A stretch of DNA of 5,461 nucleotides from a bacterium (GTDB lineage: Bacteria > Bacillota_A > Clostridia > Lachnospirales > Lachnospiraceae). This document shows positions 1-4,487 of this stretch, piece after piece. Numbering within the stretch: position 1 is the first letter of the stretch; the number at the start of each line of letters is the position of its first letter. The stretch is from contig SFQZ01000187.1 of the NCBI GenBank assembly GCA_004562915.1, forward strand, positions 1 through 5,461. The letters are read 5' to 3'. The notes below the pieces were generated by a model, which saw only the letters and a list, made by a program, of their open reading frames with translations, was not told the DNA's origin and ran no database searches. The position numbers and the translations under genes were made by a program.

Positions 1-15
1 ATCAGATAGGATTTG

Positions 16-51
16 AAATGCTGAAAAACCCTGTATTTCCAAGCATTTTTT
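16..51 (+). terminator. Rho-independent terminator of an upstream unit
   Basis: AAATGCT (16-22) pairs with AGCATTT (42-48), with a likely inner GAAA/TTTC extension, and a run of six T follows (46-51). It would end a rightward transcript entering from outside the window. A further AGCATT at 52-57 could pair with the same 5' arm, so the exact fold is ambiguous. If 1-89 is the far end of the element joined to this end, this terminator closes the element's last rightward operon. Confidence 0.5.
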
Positions 52-89
52 AGCATTAGATGTCACTTCCCGATGTCGTATCGGGGCTA

Positions 90-131
90 CTCCTAAGCGA
101 AGGGTCGGGTGTTCAAGTCACCTCTGGAACG
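90..131 (+). tRNA. 3' half of tRNA-Arg(CCU), attachment-site core (partial, not functional alone)
   Basis: The segment matches a tRNA from the anticodon loop onwards: loop cTCCTAA (90-96, anticodon CCT at 92-94), 3' anticodon strand GCGAA (97-101), five-base variable loop (102-106), T stem GGGTG/CACCT (107-111/119-123) closing a TTCAAGT loop, acceptor 3' strand CTGGAAC (124-130) and discriminator G131. CCA is not encoded. The 5' half is absent: GGCTA, just before the loop, cannot pair with GCGAA, and no D arm or GTTCCAG acceptor strand lies upstream. Known biology: integrases often use tRNA 3' halves as the identity block between attP and attB. The fragment lies about 200 bp from the integrase stop, as expected for such a core. 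It is a truncated tRNA, not a working gene in this context. Confidence 0.8.
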
Positions 132-133
132 CT

Positions 134-170
134 AAAAGTACCGAGAAATCAAGGATTCCGGTACTTTTTC
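134..170 (+). terminator. Rho-independent terminator after the tRNA-Arg fragment
   Basis: AAAAGTACCG (134-143) and CGGTACTTTT (159-168) form a perfect 10-bp stem with a 15-nt loop, continuing into TTTTTCTTTT. It begins three bases after the tRNA discriminator, so it is the natural end of the tRNA transcript. The opposite strand also ends in a short T run, so it may weakly stop leftward integrase transcription as well. Confidence 0.8.
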
Positions 171-235
171 TTTTGTACCGAAAAAATAATATCCTATTTT
201 GCGTCAAATTATCATATGCATAAAAGTATATATTC

Positions 236-328
236 TGCTAATTGGTGGGCGAACTACTTAAAACAGGATTCGAACTCTTGCTAATAGGTTGCTAATAAAT
301 TTTCCTTGCTAATATTCTGCTAATAAGG
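236..328 (+). repeat. Five TGCTAAT repeats, probable integrase arm-type sites
   Basis: TGCTAAT occurs at 236-242, 279-285, 290-296, 307-313 and 318-324. The last four extend to TGCTAATA and form two tandem pairs of 11-bp units (279/290 and 307/318), separated by six bases. The 11-bp step places sites on nearly the same helix face. Tyrosine integrases of the lambda/Tn916 type use short direct repeats flanking the core as binding sites for their N-terminal domain; the position between the tRNA core and the integrase stop fits this. A related inverted TTAGCA lies on the other side of the core at 50-55. The function is inferred; the repeats are seen directly. Confidence 0.65.
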
Positions 329-335
329 ATATATC

Positions 336-1727
336 CTAATCTTTATTGAAGCTTGTGGATGCCTGGGCAATAAGATTGCTCAACATAGCAGTCAGTTCCG
401 GTGAATTTTGAAGTGCCTGAACTACATTTGTCAAATCTGGATTATTGTTCTCATATTCAGGAGGACGAACAGATCTTAAATCACATCTTGAATAAAATGC
501 TTCCTCAAATTTCTGAGCATTAATCTTACGATCTTCATCCAGGATATGAGCATATACATCTGTAATCATATCAATCTGTGCATGTCCTGTGTCACCTTGA
601 GTTGCTTTTATATCGCCTTTATTGAGCTTTAACTTATATGTGGTACTGGAATGTCTCAGAGAATGGAAAACTACGTTTGGAAGTTCAAGTTTCTCCTTCA
701 GCTTATTAAATTCCTTTTCAATAACTCTGCTTTCACTCGGTCTGCCGTTTGGAAGAGCAACAACCAGATCATAGTCATAGTATTCATCACCAAAGAAAGA
801 CTTTACTTCATCCTGTTCTTCCTTCCATTTTCTCAAGATATATGCAAGAGTTTTTGGAAGCCATACTTTTCTAATACTGGATTCTGTCTTGGGCTTTTTT
901 AATACCAGGTTTGTGCTTGTACCGTTCATCATAGATGGAAATACCTGAATAATATCTTTTTCATCTAGAAATTGTCTGGCATCCTTGGATACTCTGGCAA
1001 GTTCCTGAACAACCATCACATGGGCATCATCAGCAGCAATATCAGCATCGCTTATATGTACATTATCCCATTGTAGTCCAATGATTTCTCCCAAACGTAA
1101 TGAACACGCAAATGCAAGATTTATTGCAATATAAAGTTTTGGATCCTTGCATCCGTCCAGTGCTTTTCGAATCATTTCTGCATCCCATATATCTCTTTTC
1201 TTATAGGTCGTTTTTGGACGATTGGCTAACGGAAATGGATTTCTGGAAATTAATTCCCATTTCACAGCTTGATCAAATGCACAGCGCATAAGTTTATGTA
1301 CGCTATTGATAACACCTGGAGTTACATATTCACTTCTAGGCGTTCGGTTTCTTTTAACAACGGATTTTGTTTTTTTAAGTGTCTGATAATACTCATCCAC
1401 AACTTTAGGATTGATACTTTGAATCGGAACGTCGCCAATGATTGGATTAATGTAATTTGCAATCAGAGAGCAATTAGATTCATAAGTAGATAAAGCCCAG
1501 TGTGTCGTACCATAAATTTTTACGAAATCATAAAGAAAGTTGCGAACTGTAACATCCTTTGGTGGAATAAAGGTTCCATTGTTTTGCTCCGACTCTACTT
1601 CAATTTTTCTCTTTTTGGCTTCGGCGTGGGTATTATATGTTTCCCACTTTTGTTTTTTTTCTCCTTTCTCATCCTCGTAGTAATAAACAACAGAATATTT
1701 TTTCTTACGTTTAAGTATTGTAGCCAT
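336..1727 (-). CDS. int: Tyrosine recombinase / integrase (phage-ICE type)
   Basis: The gene encodes a 463-residue site-specific recombinase that would catalyse integration and, with excisionase, excision of the element. Residues 1-55 form a basic N-terminal arm-binding domain, about 60-170 the SAM-like core-binding domain, and about 180-400 the catalytic domain. The catalytic set is visible: R211 in SLRLGE, K280 in KKPKTESS, H355 and R358 in HSLRH, H382 in TGH, and nucleophile Y392 in DVYAH. All are present, so the enzyme looks active. About 70 residues follow the tyrosine, a longer tail than minimal Xer proteins. The ATG at 1727 follows an AAAGGAGAGG ribosome site; only 14 bases separate it from the excisionase stop, so the two are probably co-transcribed. 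The 3' end faces the tRNA-Arg core, the usual position for a tRNA-targeting integrase. Confidence 0.95.
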   Translation of the reverse strand: MATILKRKKKYSVVYYYEDEKGEKKQKWETYNTHAEAKKRKIEVESEQNNGTFIPPKDVTVRNFLYDFVKIYGTTHWALSTYESNCSLIANYINPIIGDVPIQSINPKVVDEYYQTLKKTKSVVKRNRTPRSEYVTPGVINSVHKLMRCAFDQAVKWELISRNPFPLANRPKTTYKKRDIWDAEMIRKALDGCKDPKLYIAINLAFACSLRLGEIIGLQWDNVHISDADIAADDAHVMVVQELARVSKDARQFLDEKDIIQVFPSMMNGTSTNLVLKKPKTESSIRKVWLPKTLAYILRKWKEEQDEVKSFFGDEYYDYDLVVALPNGRPSESRVIEKEFNKLKEKLELPNVVFHSLRHSSTTYKLKLNKGDIKATQGDTGHAQIDMITDVYAHILDEDRKINAQKFEEAFYSRCDLRSVRPPEYENNNPDLTNVVQALQNSPELTAMLSNLIAQASTSFNKD

Positions 1728-1741
1728 ACGTTACCTCTCCT

Positions 1742-1954
1742 TTAATTTGACTTGCTATTTAGCCAGTCCTCAAAGGATCGTCTATTTATCCGAATAATTC
1801 TGCCGATTCGTTTGGAAATAAAGAAATTCTGTTCGCATAGTTTATATGCAGATTTATTGCTTATTCCTAAAATGATGGCAATATCCTGAACGGAATAGGT
1901 ATCTGATCCACATGACTTTATAGCAGCTGATTCATGTGTAGATTTTGCTGTCAT
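1742..1954 (-). CDS. xis: Excisionase-like DNA-binding protein (MerR-type HTH)
   Basis: This 70-residue protein carries a single winged-helix domain of the excisionase/HTH_17 family at about residues 20-68: YSVQDIAIILGISNKSAYKL is the helix-turn-helix, RIGRIIRI the wing, and SFEDWLNS the closing helix. Such proteins bend attachment-site DNA and steer the neighbouring integrase towards excision. The first 18 residues, rich in Ser and Ala, are unlike the domain and probably disordered. The ATG at 1954 has AGAAAGGAG six bases upstream. It lies directly upstream of int in the same direction and is the first gene after the leftward promoter. A role only as a transcription regulator cannot be excluded, but size and position favour excisionase. 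Confidence 0.82.
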   Translation of the reverse strand: MTAKSTHESAAIKSCGSDTYSVQDIAIILGISNKSAYKLCEQNFFISKRIGRIIRINRRSFEDWLNSKSN

Positions 1955-1968
1955 GTATACTCCTTTCT

Positions 1969-2037
1969 AAGACAGCATTGGAAACGTATAGCCTTACTGA
2001 TCCTCTTGCATTTATTATACGTTTCTTTCTCTGTCTT
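1969..2037. promoter_or_regulatory. Nested inverted repeat over the xis-int promoter (putative operator)
   Basis: Two perfect arm pairs share one centre: GAAACGTATA (1981-1990) with TATACGTTTC (2016-2025), and AAGACAG (1969-1975) with CTGTCTT (2031-2037). Both pairs are separated by the same 5-base gap. The inner right arm overlaps the -10 box and the outer right arm touches the -35 box. Only the left arms are downstream of the start site, so the symmetry probably serves DNA binding rather than an mRNA hairpin. Which protein binds is unknown; the XRE repressor or Xis itself are candidates. Confidence 0.6.
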
Positions 2038-2042
2038 GTAAA
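2014..2042 (-). promoter_or_regulatory. Leftward promoter for xis-int
   Basis: On the minus strand TTTACA (2037-2042) is followed after exactly 17 bases by TATAAT (2014-2019), a good sigma-A promoter. Transcription would start near 2007, about 50 bases before the xis ATG. No other gene lies between, so this promoter most likely serves xis and int. Confidence 0.7.
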
Positions 2043-2275
2043 TTTCAATTTTTATATTGTAAAACTTCTCAGAATCCAGTTCCTATGCCCTTCCAGGCCA
2101 CGTAGAAGGCGTTACTATGTAATCTTAAAGCTGCAGGCACGCAATAAATGCAGGCACTATCTGCAGCACCTATATCAATCTTCTGAGAGGTGTATGCAAT
2201 TATCAAGGTACAACTTGGGTCTTGCCCATTTACTTAGAAATAGTCATGAAATTTTGGAGATTGGAAGAATTTTGG

Positions 2276-2304
2276 AAAAAAATTAAGCTGCCATAAAAGG
2301 CAGC
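2276..2304 (-). terminator. Rho-independent terminator of the XRE repressor gene
   Basis: GCTGCC (2287-2292) and GGCAGC (2299-2304) form a 6-bp GC-rich stem with a 6-nt loop. On the minus strand it is followed by TTAATTTTTTT, while the plus strand has no T run. It begins 12 bases after the repressor stop codon, so it ends that transcript and insulates xis-int from it. Confidence 0.78.
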
Positions 2305-2316
2305 CTGTAAAAATCA

Positions 2317-2634
2317 TTAGGGATGTTTGGAGGTTAATCTTTTGAGAATGGATATAACCGCCATCATATCATCCTCATCCAACTGTTTTAAAAGATCGTT
2401 TGCTTTTTGATAAAGAGGTAAGTTATGAATCCTTTCATCAAAGAACTCCTGTGGTGTAATATCAAAATAACGGCATATTTCATAAAACTGGCTCATGGAA
2501 GGCAGAGAACGTCCGGAGCTGATATTCTGGATGTAACTTTTATTTTTACCAAGATCAAGACTCATTTGATATTCGGATACATTTTTTCTAAGGCGCAGCT
2601 CTGTGATTCGGTCTGCAATATATTTTTCATCCAT
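2317..2634 (-). CDS. XRE-family transcriptional repressor (Cro/CI-like HTH)
   Basis: A 105-residue cytoplasmic DNA-binding protein. The XRE helix-turn-helix spans about residues 6-62: IADRITELRLRKNVSEYQMS (helices 1-2), GKNKSYIQNISSGRSLPS (turn and recognition helix, about 29-46), then MSQFYEICRYFDITPQEFFD closing the domain. The C-terminal 35 residues (LLKQLDEDDMMAVISILKRL) look like an amphipathic dimerisation helix. There is no CI-type autocleavage domain, so release from repression would need another signal. The ATG at 2634 follows GAGGTGAG. The gene is transcribed away from the rightward genes, with a shared palindromic promoter region upstream, the standard position for the maintenance repressor of an ICE or phage. 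The binding site assignment is inferred. Confidence 0.88.
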   Translation of the reverse strand: MDEKYIADRITELRLRKNVSEYQMSLDLGKNKSYIQNISSGRSLPSMSQFYEICRYFDITPQEFFDERIHNLPLYQKANDLLKQLDEDDMMAVISILKRLTSKHP

Positions 2635-2656
2635 TTTTTCTCACCTCGTTTTCTTT

Positions 2657-2696
2657 ATTTTAATCTATTTACGAAAGTGAAATTACGGATTAAAAT
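2657..2696. promoter_or_regulatory. Dyad in the repressor leader, with a second operator-like half-site
   Basis: ATTTTAATC (2657-2665) and GATTAAAAT (2688-2696) form a perfect 9-bp inverted repeat just upstream of the repressor ribosome site. Overlapping its right arm, ATTACGGAT (2682-2690) is the exact reverse complement of ATCCGTAAT (2736-2744) inside the promoter palindrome. This second copy suggests autoregulation by the repressor. The A/T-rich arms alone would be weak evidence. Confidence 0.4.
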
Positions 2697-2727
2697 AGGT
2701 GTATTAAAAGTAAAGAGAATAATATTA

Positions 2728-2761
2728 TTGATTATATCCGTAATTTGCGGATATAATACAA
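2728..2761. promoter_or_regulatory. Overlapping divergent promoters with palindromic operator
   Basis: ATTATATCCG (2731-2740) and CGGATATAAT (2748-2757) form a perfect 10-bp inverted repeat with a 7-base centre. Its right end supplies a plus-strand -10 TATAAT (2752-2757), preceded by TTGATT (2728-2733) at 18 bases. Its left end supplies the same -10 on the minus strand (2731-2736), with a weaker TTGTAT (2756-2761) at 19 bases. A protein on the palindrome would cover both promoters. It lies between the XRE gene and the rightward genes, so it is the likely control switch. Confidence 0.65.
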
Positions 2762-2878
2762 CATACATGATCATATACACAGAATCTGGCGGATTGCAGA
2801 CGTTTATTTAAAAAGTTATCAGTAAAAAGATGTGTTATGTGTATGATTTCGGGGTATGATGTAATAGAGGTGAGTCAG

Positions 2879-3073
2879 ATGAAAGTAATCGGAACAGAAC
2901 AGGAAATCGAATGGATTAAGGAAGCCTTGCAGAACAACTGTGAGGGATGTCCCCTTTCTGCATTGTGTGCAGGAGCTGCTAAGAAAGACAGTGAACAGTA
3001 CGGAAAGGTAAAACAGACATGTAAAGAATTCCTGGGTGAGCATATTGTTTTTATTATAGAAAACAATATATAG
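2879..3073 (+). CDS. Small four-cysteine protein of unknown function
   Basis: A 64-residue protein starting at the ATG at 2879, chosen because AGAGGTGAG lies just upstream; the in-frame ATG at 2837 lacks such a site and would add 14 residues. It has four cysteines, C21-x2-C24-x5-C30-x17-C48, in the order CEGCPLSALC and later KQTC, a spacing that could bind zinc or an iron-sulfur cluster. There is no signal peptide or membrane segment, and the composition is charged, so it is probably cytoplasmic. It is the first gene downstream of the rightward promoter, so it is an early product of the element. I recall similar small Cys proteins near repressors of Lachnospiraceae elements but know no function; a DNA-binding or regulatory role is a guess. 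Confidence 0.72.
   Translation: MKVIGTEQEIEWIKEALQNNCEGCPLSALCAGAAKKDSEQYGKVKQTCKEFLGEHIVFIIENNI
3042..3069. promoter_or_regulatory. Inverted repeat of the AAACAATAT box
   Basis: ATATTGTTTT (3042-3051) and AAAACAATAT (3060-3069) form a perfect 10-bp dyad with an 8-base centre, spanning the last codons of the small Cys gene. No T run follows on either strand, so it is a poor terminator. The same AAACAATAT box recurs at 3092-3100, within the promoter dyad downstream, suggesting a shared binding protein. Confidence 0.45.
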
Positions 3074-3084
3074 TATATACAGAA

Positions 3085-3113
3085 TTGACACAAACAATAT
3101 CTTGTGCTACTAT
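3085..3113 (+). promoter_or_regulatory. Strong promoter (consensus -35, extended -10) for the structured RNA
   Basis: A consensus TTGACA (3085-3090) is followed after 17 bases by TACTAT (3108-3113), with TGC directly before it giving an extended -10. Transcription would start near 3120. This is the best promoter in the window and it precedes a non-coding, highly folded segment rather than a nearby start codon. Confidence 0.8.
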
Positions 3114-3127
3114 ACTGATATAGTTTG
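3091..3127. promoter_or_regulatory. Putative operator dyad over the RNA promoter
   Basis: CAAACAATATC (3091-3101) and GATATAGTTTG (3117-3127) are inverted copies matching at 10 of 11 positions, with a 15-base centre. A smaller dyad ACTATA/TATAGT (3109-3114/3119-3124) lies inside. Together they cover the spacer, the -10 box and the start site, so a bound protein would block transcription. Confidence 0.55.
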
Positions 3128-3279
3128 TTTTTTATGCATTCCCTTGTAGGGAAGTTCTGGGATTGTGCGAATCCCGGAATCAACAGGCAGAGAAAAACTT
3201 CCTGTCTGGCATAAGCTGTTTATGTTTGTATAAAGTGTCACTATGCGGTGTGTATCGCGGTAGTGATGCTTTTTGTTTT
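3120..3279 (+). ncRNA. Candidate structured RNA, four-way junction, about 160 nt
   Basis: Between a strong promoter and an intrinsic terminator lies a segment with no ribosome site or sensible reading frame but dense base pairing. P1 TTATGC/GCATAA (3132-3137/3209-3214) encloses three hairpins: P2 TTCCC/GGGAA (3139-3143/3149-3153, loop TTGTA); P3 TTCTGGGATT/AATCCCGGAA (3155-3164/3170-3179, one G-U pair, loop GTGCG); P4 CAGGCAG/CTGTCTG (3184-3190/3202-3208, one G-U pair, 11-nt A-rich loop). Junction linkers are 1, 1, 4 and 0 bases, a compact fold in which P4 can stack on P1. I do not recognise a known RNA family. It may be a separate small RNA or the leader of the downstream DUF932/YqaJ genes. 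Pairing was found by eye; covariation across homologues has not been tested. Confidence 0.6.
3237..3279 (+). terminator. Rho-independent terminator of the structured RNA
   Basis: TCACTA (3238-3243) pairs with TAGTGA (3261-3266), extended inwards by a G-U pair and GCG/CGC (3245-3247/3256-3258) around one bulged G, with an 8-nt loop. CTTTTTGTTTTA follows. Strong stem and U tract make it a confident terminator. Confidence 0.82.
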
Positions 3280-3427
3280 ATTAGGTAAAATACCAGAGAT
3301 TTAGGAATGGATGGAGAAATACTCTTTTCATTCCTTTTTTTATTTGTTTAATGGCAGATGATGCAGCCAGAACCAGCTTTTAGCTGTTTATGGATAAAAT
3401 TTTATTTTAAGAAAGGTGGAAAGACAC
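3280..3427 (+). other. Leader of the DUF932-like gene, no independent promoter seen
   Basis: Apart from the second terminator this 148-base stretch holds a small hairpin CAGCT/AGCTG (3374-3378/3382-3386) and the AAAGGTGG ribosome site (about 3412-3419). TAAAAT near 3394 has no matching -35, so I see no good promoter for the gene; it may depend on read-through from the promoter at 3085. Confidence 0.4.
3303..3341 (+). terminator. Second Rho-independent terminator upstream of the DUF932-like gene
   Basis: AGGAATG (3303-3309) and CATTCCT (3329-3335) form a perfect 7-bp stem running straight into seven T (3335-3341). The loop is long (19 nt) but may contain a short GAG/CTC pairing. It lies only 24 bases after the previous terminator, with no gene between, so the downstream genes sit behind two stops. 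Confidence 0.7.
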
Positions 3428-4321
3428 ATGAATGAAACAAAAATTTTTGCAGATGCGTATCAGACGACGTTTGCAGACCAAAAGGAGATGCTGGAATTTC
3501 TAGCACAGAGAGCAAAAGAATCTTCCTGGATCCGTAAGCCTACAAGAACACTGCGGCTGGTTCCTGCTATTCAGGAAGCAGGTAAAATGAAGGACACAGT
3601 AGGAAAGAATTGGGAAGAGATCCTGGAGGATACTGAGGATAATACCCAGCTTGCTTTAAAAATTAAGGGTGAGACCTATCCGGTGCGTACCTGTGCAATC
3701 CGGACAATTCTGGATCGGGCAGGAATTTCTGGTTCCGGGCTTAGAAAACTGGAAACAGCAAATTATGCGAAGGTAGTGAATTACTGCCTGAAGGTAGCGA
3801 AAGGGGATGCTCTGATTAAGATTGCAGATGGAAAAGTATCTGCAGTTCACGGTGGAGATCATCATGATTACAGCATATTGGATATGCGGGCAGTATTTGA
3901 GATGACCATGCAGTTTCTGAATACCAATTTTCCGGGAAACAGTTACGTGGAAGGTTCCGGAATGTTCGATCATTCCATTGTTTCCGCAATGTGGGAACTT
4001 GGGGGAAATCAGGAACTTCTGGATACTTACAGGGATGCTTTAAGTGATCATGGCATCAGCGATAATATCATTGCACCCGCTGTAAGGCTTACTACATCAG
4101 ATGTTGCAGTAAGCGGAGCAAATCTGTATCCGATGCTGACTTGTTCCAGCAGTGGCAGGACGATCAGTCTTGGCAGTCCAATTAAACTGGCGCATACCGG
4201 CGGTGCTGATATGACACAGTTTCTGGCAAATTTAAGAATGCTCTGTTCCAGATATCAGGATGCAATTTCAGATATAACAAAATTGATGGATATAAGGAAA
4301 CGGATCCTGCGCGGCACATGA
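3428..4321 (+). CDS. DUF932-like protein, C-terminus disrupted
   Basis: The frame encodes 297 residues from the ATG at 3428, which follows AAAGGTGG by eight bases; the in-frame GTG at 3416 is part of that ribosome site. The body resembles DUF932-like proteins common in Firmicutes phages, plasmids and ICEs: WIRKPTRTLRLV near the start, CAIRTILDRAGISGSGL, SAVHGGDHHDY, LTTSDVAVSGANLYP and ISLGSPIKLAH. Their biochemical role is not established; they usually sit among recombination or replication genes, as here next to YqaJ. After LMDI (ending at 4294) the frame gives only RKRILRGT before the stop, while family-like C-terminal sequence continues in another frame at 4296-4469. I infer an out-of-frame deletion that removed a C-terminal segment. 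The product is probably truncated and may be inactive. Family assignment is from memory, without a search. Confidence 0.75.
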   Translation: MNETKIFADAYQTTFADQKEMLEFLAQRAKESSWIRKPTRTLRLVPAIQEAGKMKDTVGKNWEEILEDTEDNTQLALKIKGETYPVRTCAIRTILDRAGISGSGLRKLETANYAKVVNYCLKVAKGDALIKIADGKVSAVHGGDHHDYSILDMRAVFEMTMQFLNTNFPGNSYVEGSGMFDHSIVSAMWELGGNQELLDTYRDALSDHGISDNIIAPAVRLTTSDVAVSGANLYPMLTCSSSGRTISLGSPIKLAHTGGADMTQFLANLRMLCSRYQDAISDITKLMDIRKRILRGT

Positions 4322-4469
4322 CCTTTATTTTGCCATGAACGAAGCATCGTTCTTTGCAGCCTGTGAAGGAATGCAGGGGGCAGCAATCATTAATCTGGAA
4401 GAACAGATTACTCGTGCATTGGCTTTAGACTGGAAAGAGTTTGATGTAGGTGGAGCAATCAAATGGTAA
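4296..4469 (+). pseudogene. Out-of-frame C-terminal remnant of the DUF932-like gene
   Basis: In the +1 frame relative to the gene upstream, 57 codons read GNGSCAAHDLYFAMNEASFF and continue to DWKEFDVGGAIKW before a TAA at 4467. From memory, intact relatives end with a C(T/A)AHD(V/I)YY motif, an acidic ARAL helix and a terminal KW, so this is the family's C-terminus. The internal ATG at 4335 has no good ribosome site. About 30-35 residues expected between LMDI and this segment seem to be missing. The YqaJ start follows 18 bases after the stop, normal operon spacing for an intact gene ending here. Confidence 0.62.
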
Positions 4470-4487
4470 GGCGAGAAGGAGATTGTG

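Larger units (their letters stand above)
1..335. other. Gene-free attachment region (probable attP)
   Basis: No credible protein gene lies here; the open frame at 60-284 simply reads through the tRNA fragment and terminator. The region carries, in order, a terminator, a 6-bp hairpin CCCGAT/ATCGGG (69-74/80-85) touching the core, the tRNA-Arg 3' half, the tRNA terminator and the TGCTAAT array. A core flanked by element-like DNA on both sides is the layout of an attP, or of a junction between tandem elements. A perfect 12-bp palindrome, AGGATATATCCT (326-337), overlaps the integrase stop codon. Confidence 0.55.
1960..2316. other. Gene-free interval between xis and the repressor
   Basis: Neither strand holds a convincing gene. 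Besides the xis promoter/operator and the repressor terminator it contains TGCAGGCAC twice (2132-2140, 2149-2157) followed by the related TGCAGCAC (2162-2169). An open frame on the plus strand (1945-2286) lacks a ribosome site, crosses the xis start and promoter, and matches no family I recognise. The stretch may be a gene relic or regulatory DNA. Confidence 0.4.

Noticed and set aside
243..277. Minus-strand TTCGAAT resembling a tRNA T loop
   Set aside because: The flanking bases do not form a 5-bp T stem and no acceptor or CCA fits, so a second tRNA remnant is not supported.
60..284. 74-codon open frame at the left end
   Set aside because: It reads through the tRNA-Arg fragment and its terminator and has no ribosome site; translation of non-coding DNA.
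236..328. CRISPR array
   Set aside because: The repeats are only 7-8 bp with 3-4 bp between paired copies; no CRISPR-type repeat or spacer lengths and no cas genes.
1945..2286. Plus-strand frame of 113 codons
   Set aside because: It has no ribosome site, crosses the xis start, promoter and operator, and resembles no known family.
2819..3183. Two minus-strand frames (2819-3097 and 2875-3183)
   Set aside because: Both lie opposite the Cys gene and RNA promoter, which have better start signals; composition is typical of antisense shadows.
3416..3427. GTG at 3416 as start of the DUF932-like gene
   Set aside because: The GTG is inside the AAAGGTGG ribosome site that serves the ATG at 3428.
4286..4321. 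Programmed ribosomal frameshift in the DUF932-like gene
   Set aside because: The change is to the +1 frame with no slippery heptamer or prfB-like stop signal, and a stretch of the family sequence appears to be missing, so deletion is simpler.
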